DNA of 64,000 nucleotides from Oasisia sp. SBJ-2009. Its lineage: Eukaryota; Annelida; Polychaeta; Sabellida; Siboglinidae. Positions 12,838 through 24,458 of this stretch are shown one piece after another. Within the stretch, counting starts at the first letter, position 1, and each line of letters starts with the position of its first letter. A program made the translations under genes and the position numbers. The notes under the pieces are model-generated. The model was not told where the DNA came from. It ran no database searches and saw nothing but the letters and a program-made list of their open reading frames with translations. The stretch spans positions 56,613,435 through 56,677,434 of the forward strand of contig OZ024855.1 in NCBI GenBank assembly GCA_964017155.1. The letters are read 5' to 3'.

Positions 12838-14440
12838 ATGTCATTAAAAGTTATTCCTGTTTTTAATTCAGGAGATCGTCTCCAATTTTCTAACTATAGA
12901 CCTATATCACTGTTACCCCAATTCTCCAAAATACTAGAAAAAATATTTAATAAAAGGTTAATGTCATTCATTGAAAATCATCACGTATTGACTGACGGGC
13001 AATATGGCTTCAGAAGTAATCACTCAACTTCATTAGCGTTAACCGAATTTGTCGAAAAGGTAACTTCAGCAATAGATAAACAAGAAATCACTATCGGGGT
13101 CTTTATTGATCTGAAGAAAGCATTTGACACCGTTGATCATAAAATACTGCTAAGTAAGTTACAATGTTATGGAATAAGGGGTTTTGCACTAGATTGGATT
13201 AAAAGTTATTTAGCCAATCGTGGTCAGTATGTGTGCTATAACAACAGTAATTCAGAGCTAAAGAATATCAAGTGTGGAGTCCCACAAGGATCAATCCTGG
13301 GCCCAGTACTATTTATTTTATATATAAATGACATGTGTGAAGTGTCAAAATTGCTTAATATTATTTTGTTTGCAGATGACACTACCATTTTTTACTCAAC
13401 TAGGAATAATGTGGATATAACATGTACAGGTAATAACGAACTAGAAAAACTAGATATATGGTTCAGAACTTCAGAGTTAATAAATTATCGCTTAATGTGA
13501 ACAAAACCAATTTTATCATGTTTACAAATAAAACACAACTTAGACCAACAGTAAACATTGTTTTGAATGGAAAGAACATTGAGCAGGTGTCATATACAAA
13601 ATTCCTTGGTGTAATCATTGATGAAAATTTAACGTGGAGAGAACAGATAAAAACGGTTGAAACGAATGTATCAAAAAGCATAGGTGTTTTGTATAAAACA
13701 AAGGATGTTCTTGACATTAAATTATTACGCACGTTATACCAATCACTTGTTGAACCATATATGTCTTATTGCTGTGAAATATGGGAAAAATACGTATCCG
13801 TCTAGAGTAAGAAAACTCTCTCTGCTACAGAAAAAAGCTATACGAATAATATATAGACTTGATTACCATGGTCATACATATGTATTTTTCACTGTTCAAA
13901 AATTCTTAAACTTCAAGATTTAATTACACATAGGACTATGGTTATGCTTATAAAGCAAACAACCACTGTTTAAAAGGTCGTGTACAAGCGTTCTTTGAAC
14001 CAACTGCAGCCGTACACAAGCATGATATTAGACAATCTAAACGATTTTATGTTAAAAAAGCGAACACCACCCATAGACTACTGTCAATTACTGTCAGAGG
14101 AATACACATATGGAACGGTCTTGAAAGTAATATAAGACAGTTGCCAAGTTTAAAACAATTTAAGACAAGTTTAAAGTCGACGTTACTTTTTTCGTATTTA
14201 TGAACAACGAAAAAAAATATTATTGTTGGTTTGTATTAAATCTTATAACTTTTACTATAACTATTACGCATTTTAGTTGAGAAGGGCATACCGCCTTACA
14301 AGTCATATGACTTCTGCTATGTCCTTTTAACAACAGCACCAATATTATATTGTATTGTCGTTACCATTATGTATTGTATTATTTTTCATACTATGTTGTA
14401 TATTCCTGTGTTGCTGTTGTTAAATAAACTTTCATTCATT
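12838..14440 (+). pseudogene. 5'-truncated, frameshifted non-LTR retrotransposon (CR1/jockey-like LINE) reverse transcriptase
   Basis: Reverse-transcriptase blocks appear in order: NYRPISLLP, DGQYGFRSNHST, FIDLKKAFDTVDH, GVPQGSILGPVLFILYIND and FADDT (the YADD-box equivalent, residues F-A-D-D), then the thumb region NKLSLNVNKT and a C-terminal IWN segment. The frame breaks near 13,475, 13,785 and again after about 13,900, so no functional protein is made. The 5' half, including the endonuclease, is missing. The 3' end has TTAAATAAA and a CATTCATT tail. It lies in intron 1 of the doublecortin gene, in the opposite direction. The clade assignment is tentative. Confidence 0.88.
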
Positions 14441-16096
14441 ATACAGGTGTGTATTGTCACTCGATGTTTTGGGTTTTCATAAACTGTCATGTGCTCAGTA
14501 AAATACAACAGACAGTGGTGTCAAAACTGCATTTCGCCAATAAGACAGCAACAAAGCTACCAATTATTGAAATTATTCTAAGTCTATGTACTGATTAGAT
14601 GTATCGATATGATAGTCAACTACAAGGGACTATCAGAAACTCTCTGTCTACATTCCTAAACATTTTAATGTCCTTGGAGTTACGTAAGACACTGACATGC
14701 AACTGACACCAACACCCTTGATGTAACATGTGCACATGCAACCAACTACTTTCACTTCCTTTGCACAGAAACTGTTCCTAAGCAACAACCTATGTATAGA
14801 ATGAGTGATGTATCTCAATTTTTTCAGGCATTTTCAGATGGCAGTTTGCAAAATCATGCTTTGGTCAGTTTGTGTGTGTGCGGATGGGGGCCTGTGGCTC
14901 TTTGCGTGCGTGCGTTGTGTGTTTGCATGTCACACAGCAAGATGATAACATATGCACATCTGTAGATATGTGCCTTGATAAATACATTCCCACGTAAATG
15001 TGCTCTCTCAAACATGCATTTCGTGATCACCACAGTTGCAACACACACAGCGTTGAGTGACATTACGGGGCGAGTAGTGCTTCATGCATTCATTCAACTA
15101 AATCAATTGACTTTGGAGTGATTTAGTGATCTAGTAACACTACGCTCGATTAGGCAACAGTGTTCAATGAACCACGACCAACAAATAAGCTACACGTATC
15201 TGATAAATTCTTGTACTCTCTGTCTAACTGTGAGTACTCCAGCAAAGTCTGAATTAACAGAGCTCTAACAGCCACTCAGCCAGGGGTATGCGTATTTCCA
15301 CACTTTGCCATACTTTAAAACTGCTTTAAATTACAGTAAATGAGACAATACTGTAATTCATTGTCAATTGCCATGCATTTATATTTTTATTCAAAATATA
15401 ATGAACAATGTTTCTTCAACTTTAATGTTTAAATAAAAAAAATTAAATGTTGACCCCCTTCTGTTAACACATCTCGCTTTGGAAGTTTAGTACTCTCTCT
15501 ATTGTAAACCTATTTTCCATATAATTATTAATACTAAACAAGTTATATAAATTGCAAATCCCAGTGACGTACCATGATTCAAAGTTCTATTTACATTCTT
15601 GACATAATATTTACGTAGGCTGTCATGTATTTCCTATAACACAGTGGTGCGTGTATTCATCTAGGCTTGTATTCATATGTGTTTGTACCAGGTGCGTATG
15701 AATATGTTGTATTGAATTGTCTGGGTGTGTATAATAATGAGCATGTAGACGTGTCACAATCTCAGTGGTTAGGTAATGGATATTTCCTGACTATTCTATG
15801 CTTGTCAGGAGTTAATAAAGTTCCATGCGTGCATAGGTACTGATTTATAACCGCATATGATGACAGTCTACCATAATGGACGGATAAATCATTTAATCCC
15901 TATTTAAGCAGCACGATTTTCTGATCTTGCAACATACCTAAACTTATGTTTATAGCACTTCAGTCAGTAAGTTCGCAGTTTAGAAATCATACCCGAGACG
16001 TTTGTAATTTTTTTTACACAATGTAATTTTCCATTCAGCTGTTTTATCCTGTAAATTAGTATTTTAAGGTATTAGTCAACATTCCACCCTAAAGTC

Positions 16097-16150
16097 AAAT
16101 GCACTCCAGGCAGGTTATGCCCAAAATGCACTCCAGGCAGGTTATGCCCA
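16097..16150. repeat. Perfect 27-bp tandem duplication
   Basis: Two adjacent identical 27-bp copies containing GCACTCCAGGCAGGTTATG (16,097-16,123 and 16,124-16,150). Confidence 0.9.
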
Positions 16151-17858
16151 ATGGGGATGCATACAAAAATGAATAAATCATAAAAGTTAAAACAGTATAA
16201 AAGAAAGAAGAGACATGAATACATGTTTCAAATTGGCTAAAAGAATATCTGAACCACCAAGTGAAAGAAAATGTTGGTGGATTTATTTAAAAGAAATGTA
16301 TCAAATAACTATTTTATAATAGTTTTCGTCCAAAAAAGCAGGTATATTACACTACAAATTAAGTCATTCTGTTTCTTCATTAAATTAGTTTCTTCACAGA
16401 CTTGATATTTAAATTAAACATCAATTTGAAGAAATCCTACAGTAAACTGCGATTATATGTTTCTCATTGTTTATCATATTCATTATTAGCATTCATCATT
16501 AACATAACTTTCTTCAGATTAGGATATTAAATATGTTGAAGGTATCCCACACAATCATTTTTAATAAACCTGAAGCATATATAGTTCACTATTTGAATTT
16601 GTAGAGCTCTCATAAAAACCATGCATACAGGTTTTTATGGAGGATAACATTTTGCCAGTCCAAAACATTGTTGTAAACATGTGCATAGTAACTGTCTAGG
16701 TGTTTATTATGACATGACATAAACTACAAATACCTGTGTGACACCTGTTACCATAAGAGGGAATAAAAAAAATTATGATTTCTGAAGACTTCATTCGTTA
16801 TTTTGTACACACTCATCACTCGTCCATCCAGTGATATATCTACCCATCTAAAATGGGTTTTACCAATCAAGAAAACAGGTGGGCAGGCATCTACATAAAG
16901 CTATGCATGTACACAAAACACAGTTTCCAATTATAGACAACCATAATAAAACCAGTAACTGTACTGCAACCTCACCTTTTGCCCCTATTCCCAGAGTGGC
17001 ATTAATAGTGAGTTTTTACTATTTGCTGTATAATGCCAATAATAATGAATGTCACTGTGTACGGCAACAACGCTCTTTAACATTCAATGGATGTGTTTGT
17101 GATGGTCCCACTTTTCAGATAAGTAATTCTGTAAATTGTTTAATAATAACTACATGACCCAAGCCTGATTCTAGGCCATGGAACAGACAATAAAACCACA
17201 CGTATAAATAAAGCATAATCATCACAACATTGATGTTGGCTGATCAATAGAAGAAGAAGAAGAAGAAGGTAAATGTAAAATGTTGCTTGCTGATAATAGT
17301 TAAAATGATGTTTATATCACTGCAAAACTTAAACTTCCTGACAGCAATTGTTTAGGCTGGAAAAGTTATTAACTTCATAATAAATCAATATCGCAATATG
17401 CAGTGGGCAAGCATGGGACATTTAGTAATTTGGTACACTGCAAATAGTTGGAGAAACTAAATCTAAAGATCTAAATGTTTCCCAATAAAATATACCGTCT
17501 AATCATTATTAAACTACCTTGCCTTCATTTGGTGACAGGCTTGAATCTTACCTAGAAGTAGAACAGGTTTTTAAATGTGCTGTATAGCCATGGGTAGCCT
17601 GACTGAAAGGGGTAAGTCCCCCAAAAAAAACAATTACCACGAAAAAATTACGATTGATTGAATAATCATTAATGCCAATATTTGGTTATCAGACAAACTT
17701 CTTTTGACTTTGGAACATGCATTGTGTTATAAAGAGCGCTGCGCCTGACCCTTGAAAAGCTGGGAAAGTTTCGTGGTTGTTATGGTTTCCGAGTCACATG
17801 GCTATTCGGGGACAAAGTTTCAACAAAACACCCATACAAGTCAACACGTCCAACTCAC

Positions 17859-18142
17859 TTCAACTGCTTGAACCCGCCATTTCCGACGGCCACGTATTCT
17901 TGGTTTTGTCCTTTCTCTGTCAACTGCTCCAGAGATTCGATCCTGGATCCGTGGTGAGGTGTCCTGATGCTCCGGACGGCTTCCGTTGATTTTACATCAA
18001 GAGTCACAGCTTGCAGGAACGAGTCCCACGTTCGAATCCTCCGTCTATTAAGAACGAAATATTTTCCCGTGTAGCGATCATCGCCATTACGGAACACTTT
18101 GATGCGCAGAGCTCTTTCAGCCTCCGTCATGTAAGACGACAT
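17859..18142 (-). CDS. Doublecortin-domain protein, coding exon 1
   Basis: Starts at ATG 18,142 (MSSYMTEAERALRIKVFRNG; a second Met lies at codon 5). It encodes 94 codons plus two bases, with donor GTGAGT after 17,859. The residues form most of one doublecortin (ubiquitin-like, microtubule-binding) domain: RIKVFRNGD at strand 1, YFVLNRRRIRTWDSFLQAVT, AVRSIRTPHHGSRI, LEQL and then EYVAVGNGGFKQLK. Those are the expected landmarks, including the RNGD turn and the YVA-G-FK end. Proteins of this superfamily (DCX/DCLK, DCDC1/2, RP1, DCX-EMAP) bind tubulin, and several act in cilia. Which subfamily this is cannot be told from one domain. Exon 2 supplies the end of the domain. Confidence 0.85.
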
Positions 18143-18260
18143 TTTGGTGTCGAGTAGAACGCAGTCGTATCAGGGGTTAGTCATGTTAGCATAGCGCGGC
18201 ACTCGCTGTTTCTATCGAAAGAGCCGATTCAATTTTTCCGACCACCGCGCCCCGTGCTGT

Positions 18261-18278
18261 GGCGATGCATTGTGGGAT
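18261..18278 (-). promoter_or_regulatory. ZNF143/Staf-type site in the doublecortin-gene promoter
   Basis: On the minus strand, ATCCCACAATGCATCGCC matches the Staf consensus (core CCCA-x-AATGCA) at 16 of 18 positions by my count. It sits about 120-136 bp upstream of the ATG. ZNF143 sites are known to be promoter-proximal in animals. Function here is inferred. Confidence 0.42.
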
Positions 18279-18310
18279 GAATTTTGTTGATATTGCGCGA
18301 ACTCTGACCC

Positions 18311-18324
18311 GTCGCCATGGCGAC
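18311..18324. promoter_or_regulatory. RFX X-box-like palindrome in the doublecortin-gene promoter
   Basis: GTCGCCATGGCGAC fits the RFX X-box GTNRCC-N2-RGYAAC with one mismatch (fourth base of the second half). It lies about 170 bp upstream of the doublecortin ATG, within a CpG-rich stretch. RFX factors are established regulators of ciliary genes in animals, and several doublecortin-domain proteins are ciliary. Binding here is inferred. Confidence 0.45.
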
Positions 18325-18537
18325 GTGACGCATGCTCTGCGTGGCTTTTGGTTGGCGTGTTGTCGCGACGGCAATCGAGTAGGCAGATGAGTGACCACAC
18401 ACCAGTCGAGCTTACCGCTGTTTACGTGACTTAACACTGAGACAACGGTTAATTTGTCCAAACCACCGTCGTGATTACTGGTTTACTAAGGCCTACTTCA
18501 ACTACACTGAGTGAAGTTGGCAAAAAACAAGGCAAAA

Positions 18538-18690
18538 CAGCTAGACGTAGACGTAGACCCCGTCGTAGTCGTAGAGCCTACGGCTACACTCTACACTATA
18601 GTCTATACCCTATAGCTAGCGCTAGGCCTAGACTCTTCTTACTCCTAGACTTAGATTTAGTCTTAGAAGTTAGAGTAGGACTAACTTTGG
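18538..18690. repeat. Cryptically simple TAGAC/TAGGCC-rich stretch
   Basis: Degenerate repeats of CTAGAC, CGTAGA, CCTAGA and TTAGTC upstream of the doublecortin gene. No coding signal. Confidence 0.6.
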
Positions 18691-19864
18691 ATACTTTACA
18701 GTTCAACATCAAATCGAACCCAATAAAATCTAGCATCTAACATTATAGACTGTAACGATATGGCCTTGACCATAACATTACAGACTATAACTATAAGGTT
18801 TTAGTGCGAGCTCTAAGACTAAGGCTACGAATAGGACCTGCGTTGGGTGTGAACGTCTATATTTTATAATTACCCACATACTAATCCGCAAGTGCGCACG
18901 CACCGCACGAAAGCGCCACGGAACAAATAAACTAGATGCTAATTAGTGTTCTGCTAGTCCTGTGTACCCCTTAATCAAGACACGACGAATAACATCAAAA
19001 GGACCATAGAATGTCCACTTGGACCCACATACAGCCTCGTCCCTGTAGGCCTAATTCCTGTGGTGGTCATAAATTAAACGGATGATCAATGCGTGAAACG
19101 TCTCGTAAGCATGCTTACATCGTCTGGCTTAATAGATACACTCATTAAGCGCAGCTTAGACCCATTGTATTACCGGAGGAGGTTAATCGGCGCACACTCG
19201 CGACGTTGCGGGGGTAGAGCTGCTTATCCTGCGATCGATCTATCTAGTTCGAATTTTGAGGATGGCTTCCGCTCCGAAGTGTGGAGCCTATTCGCATTTG
19301 AATGTGTGAAATGTAAAACGCATGTAAAGAATATCCGCAATAGAGTGTGTTTCCTATGCGGTTATATGCATTTTATTTTATTGACATTCCTTCTGGATCG
19401 CATATGTGGTTATTATAAAATCGTAAAACGCCTGGTAACGTGGTACAATTGATTCACTTGCTAATCCAGTGCTGCGGTGAACGCGTGAAAGAATGTTTGT
19501 TCACGCGGATTTTATAGCTGATAAACGGCTTACTACTACTGCTAGTGATTAAGCTTTCGTCACCAGAGCACGCTGTTGCACTATGCAGAAGGATGACACT
19601 TGTGAGGAAACGCGAACTCTCTGGACAATGTTTGGTTTCACCTGTTCACTCCGAACACCATCTTGACTGATCCGGGAAGACTTCAGCCACGTTATAATTA
19701 CTACACAAAGAGTTTTCGTACGCAACTAGGCGTACACACAACTGCGTAGATTCGTTCATATAGCTGCGTAAACTGGAGCAATGTAGAAAGAACGAACTCG
19801 AAACGGCAGCAAATCCCCTTGAACATCGTCTGCTCTACACATCCAGGCGTCGGAACGTCGTGAA

Positions 19865-19867
<3 letters not shown>

Positions 19868-19919
<52 letters not shown>

Positions 19920-19998
19920 TGTGCGTGCGTGCGTGCGTGCGTGCGAGCGAGCGTGCGTGCGTGCGTGTGACTGTGTCTGTGTGTGTCTGTGTGTGTGT

Positions 19999-20029
<31 letters not shown>

Positions 20030-20082
20030 CGCGTGCGTGCGTGTGTGCGTGCGTGTGTGCGTGCGTGTGTGCGTATGTGGGG
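19868..20082. repeat. TG and CGTG microsatellite cluster
   Basis: (TG)n followed by (CGTG)n, CTGTGTGT and (GCGTGT)n. Open frames of His-Thr or Val-Cys repeats on both strands are artefacts. Confidence 0.95.
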
Positions 20083-21749
20083 TATAGAGCCGAGACCCGA
20101 GAACATGGCTGGTGGCGGACATCACTTCGAGCGACTTGAGACCGTTATAGGTGGCGATCCAGATTGTTGCCGGAGACCCACACACCGTTTGCTAGACAAT
20201 GGTAGTTGCCGGGCACTACAACGGAAGGCGAGAAGAGGGTGCTGTTAAACACATTTTGCTGTGCTATTTCTAAAAATGAATTAGTTTCAAGAAAATCGAT
20301 CACCCACGAGATGATCCAGTCTTAACTCGGATGTTAGAAATCGAAAACATCTACAAAAATATTAGAGAGCTGAGCTTTGGGGACACAGCCCCAAGCCCCC
20401 TGCAGTAACTATTCCTTCAGAGTTTTGCTGTTATATTGTTAGTGAGTCAACTAAAGCTATATATTATTGGGCTACCTTTGTAAGATGATAGTTTCCATGG
20501 CATTAACACAACCTAGAACTACAGGGGTGAACTGCTTATCCAAAAGGCAGATGTAAGTTGATGCAACGTGGGGTGGACGAAATTGCTTGTGTTCTAAAAT
20601 GGCGGTCGGTAGTAGAAGTAGATATAACCTTTGATTGGCAGCGGCGGCGGTGGTGCAGTGGCTGTGTTAAACCAACTGACACAGGCCATACTGCAAATAT
20701 GTCACGGTGACCCGTGTCTTACAAGAAGTCAATTAACATCCAACAAACTTCAAACGAAAAGAGAGTTCGCGGCGATTATTTCAACGAAACTTAGCATGTT
20801 GAGACTTGCCATGAAAAGTAATTGATTATATTTATAACGTTTATCTGCGTTTTGATTAGGTCCGTGGTTTGCTCGATGCCTGGCCTCCATTTAGTCTTGC
20901 CTTTGTTTGAAATGTGAAAAGCATTTACTTTAATCCTGCGAGCAGCAGGTTAGTGAACTAGGCGACTGAATTGACAATAAACAGGGTTTAATAATATAAT
21001 TTGACGCCAAACGTACGACATCACCGAAGCATCCGGTGTACATTTGTTATACACAGAAAGTCGATGTTCCTGCGTACAGCTCTAAGCATTGGATCCGGGG
21101 TTTACATTAGGCCTACCTCCCTACATATAAACCGCGAAAAATCTCCAACTCAATCCCTTTGAACCGCGAAAATTATATAAATTATATTATACCCCTCCTC
21201 AGAAATATGTTTTTAAACACAGCCCCCTCAAACCACGAAAAATGTGTAACAATGCCACCCTCGCCACGTGCATTCACATATACGCCGTCCACACCAGTGT
21301 AGCTACGGGCCCATTAGTGACGCGAGTAATTATTGATAATGTTTTGGGTAGATTGTCCAGGCGACGAATAATTAGTGACTAGAATAAGTCCACGGAACGG
21401 ACGTATTCGGAGTGACAGTTATTATTCTGCATTGTCTCGTGTCAATAAAATGGGATAAATCCATATGATTTACAAGTCAATTAACTCGACCAACTGTGTT
21501 GACAATACCACGATTATATTGGACAAGCTTGCAACCAGGTTCGCTGTGCTGGGCTCGTTTGTACGCATTTGGTTAATAACTATTTTTCTTTACATAGGGC
21601 CTACTGGTAAACATAGATTAGCATTATACTTGATGTAGAATTCCAGTTATCAGGTAAATATGTATTTTAAATGTTTAATTATGTATGTACAATACATTGT
21701 ATATACAAGACCTTCATTAAAATTTCGTTTTAAAAATACAGGCGTCAGA

Positions 21750-21780
21750 ACGGTGGGGGTGGGGGGGGGGGTGGACTGGG
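21750..21780 (+). repeat. G-run, possible G-quadruplex
   Basis: GGTGGGGGTGGGG continuing to a run of about ten G, then GGTGGACTGGG. Several G tracts within 30 bp could form a quadruplex. Intergenic. Confidence 0.55.
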
Positions 21781-23133
21781 CGGCGCTGGATATTCAGCGT
21801 CATTCCGCTGTCTGACTCACCGCTTCTGTACGTCTCTCGTGACCCGCCGTCACAGATTACGTCATCGGAAGACGGGGCGCGTGCATACGCTTTTGACGTT
21901 GGGCGATTCCAACACTATTAACCGCAACCGCAAGTGGGACGGGGTACAACTGATTCAATGAGGAGGGTGTGTATCATAATTAACAGATGAAAAAAGGTGT
22001 TTCACATTTCACAGCGAAAATATTTTGGGTTTTCATAGTTCACCAAGAAATGTTCGAGTTCTTGTTTAAATGATTATCCTTCGCGGTTTGGTGGTATATA
22101 TATATTTTGTGAGCAGAAATCGAAGAAGATATCGACATATGTTGTCACCTGTCGTAAATGTCACGAAGAAAGTGATACCTGAATTACAGTTCACACGGAT
22201 AGTATATTTTAAATTACGTACATGTCATGCTGTTCCACTTGATCACGAGTCATAAGGGAAAAATGAACTTTCACATTTCACGAGGAAATAATTTTACAAT
22301 TATTCACGAATCACGGAAATACCCTCTGCAATCCTCGATGAACTTCTGGCAAATAATTACCATCTCGCTGCGAGGTTCTGTGTTTGAACACCTGGAATAA
22401 ACGTTTGGCATTATACAGAATGTCCTTACCGAGAATTCGGTTTGTGAGAGACTGAAAGCCTATTGTACCAAGTATTGTGGACGACCATTAGGAGATAAGC
22501 ATTTCAATTCTACTCAGCCCACGCATCTGTTTATAGCGCTTAGTAGCGGGGTCGCGGGGCCTGCCGACTAGTTCTGCTTCAAGTAGGCCTACCATTGGTA
22601 TGTATTTCAGTTATATTACGGTGTCAAAAAAGTATCCTCGATGCATCTATTATTTAACAATTATACACTATCACGACTAGGACCTATAATTGATCGCGAT
22701 GAACTGCACATGACCTTGTAACAATGCTGTGCCTATCCGTTGGGAAATAAATATTACTATCTCGACTGTCAATGTCATCTCGTTGCAGTGCGAAGTTGTG
22801 CCTGAGCGCGGGTCGCGTGTGCAACATACTGTGGCGCCACACCACGGATACTAACAGAGATAGAAACAACCGAAACATGTGTAACGTTGGGGTGCGCCCT
22901 TGTGCTAACTTACCATACCACCACGTTGTTCATCGTCTCTGAGGAACTTCTAAACCTACAACTACCCTAATGAGCCCGCTAGACCGAATAAACAATCAGC
23001 CCCATAGATGCAACACTATGGGTGAGGTATGGCTTCACCGACAGACTGAAACACGTAAACAAAAGCTGAGCGCCGTATTGTTTTACAATAAAAATGGTTG
23101 GATACTACCAGAAATAAAAAAAATAGCTTACCA

Positions 23134-23139
23134 TTTATT
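23134..23139 (-). terminator. Candidate poly(A) signal for the ZNF292-like gene
   Basis: AATAAA on the minus strand, about 1.3 kb after the stop codon at 24,459. I found no earlier AATAAA or ATTAAA on this strand in the intervening sequence, so it is the first canonical signal. A 3' UTR of this length is plausible, but cleavage here is not proven. Confidence 0.35.
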
Positions 23140-24458
23140 TTCTCGAGTCGCCCACAATATATAATTCAAATGTTTTTGCTATCGAATTAAAACAATTCTA
23201 GGTAAGATTGCATTCGTAGATTTCACGTTTACTACAGATACATAGCTGTATCACCTTTAGTTACCAATGGTAAACATTATATTAATGCATGTTTATAATG
23301 TGCATGTTACGTTATGTCTGGGGATAATAAGCAAGGCACGCGTCTTTACTTTCCCTTTTCCATTTGGGCTTTTTCTGTTGCTAACTAAAATTAATACACC
23401 TGTCACATGTCTGTGGCAATTATTTTCAGCTAGAAATACTGAATTGTTTCTAGTACTTTCTACACAGCAAACGAACAACACATTTCGTAGCGTAATGACA
23501 GCTGTTATTGCGAAAACTGACACTCGCTAAACGACACAATATCGGAATGAAGACACCAAACAAAACGACTGCAACTAGCAGCGGTACTACCGCTAACAAC
23601 AAAGTTAACAGAGGCAGAATAAGCAACAACCAATCTGTGACTTTGAGCCAACATTTCAACTGAAGTAAGTGCGAACCTTTGCTAGCGCCAGATTACTTTC
23701 ATGTTTTAAAATAACCCGCTTAAACATTCATAGCATAATTAAGTATAAGCCGAAATACGCAGATCACACGGTGAGGGGTACAACAGAAGAATGATTCCAC
23801 GATGCTATAAAATGCATACGTACAGTACAATTGCATAGCACTAATAATGGGTAAACAAAACACCTTCTCCAAAATGGCATGTGAAGAACAATTAACTAAA
23901 TGACAGCAGTTCTACACAGGACGGCATATTCATATCGCTATCATCATGCACAATCCACATTACACTCAATGTACGAATTATGCATTACCGTTGAGTTGCG
24001 AACATTACTCTAACGCTAAAACAAGTTTCAACGAAAGTTCGCCTCCTGTAAACGGAAAATCAACTATCCACACACCTGCTTGAAATCAGCAATGACTGGC
24101 CTCCATTACGATCTTGTCAGAACATTTTCTAAATCAATATAGCATGAACAGTTTCCCGCGGCGCTTCTCATGACTTAGTACAAACACATTACACCTTCAA
24201 AAGGTTACACATACGTCACAAACACACATTTCTCACGGATAAACACGTGTATTTACACTAATAACTGTAGATCGATATATAATTATTTATAATCAACACA
24301 TGGAATATAACCCGGTCTGAAATATTGCCGGCTGCGCGTGCGCAAACATCAGCACTAAAATGAGACATTGTAACGGGTGACCTTCCCGTACATCATTGTT
24401 CGTATATCGTTCAAATTAACGCGCACGCACATGCTGTAGTTTACACTAATATATATGC

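Larger units (their letters stand above)
4683..17858 (-). other. Intron 1 of the doublecortin gene
   Basis: 13.2 kb between the GTGAGT donor of exon 1 and the CAG acceptor of exon 2. It contains the AT, 22-bp and 81-bp repeats and the LINE remnant. The remaining stretches (4,700-6,650, 6,990-8,790, 10,413-12,830, 14,441-17,858) show no coding or RNA signal I can support. Confidence 0.55.
18325..23133. other. Intergenic region between doublecortin and ZNF292-like genes
   Basis: Apart from the doublecortin promoter at its left edge, the TAGAC-rich stretch, the TG cluster and the G-run, I see no gene. The 119-codon open frame at 19,093-19,452 has no recognisable domain and is probably chance. 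Confidence 0.5.

Noticed and set aside
17554..17604. Possible 51-bp minus-strand exon of the doublecortin gene
   Set aside because: It has AG/GT borders and is open in phase, but gives LN-QATHGY instead of the expected K-Y-L end of the domain; exon 4,619-4,682 fits better.
19756..20248. Open frames of His-Thr or Val-Cys repeats on both strands
   Set aside because: Translation of TG/CGTG microsatellites.
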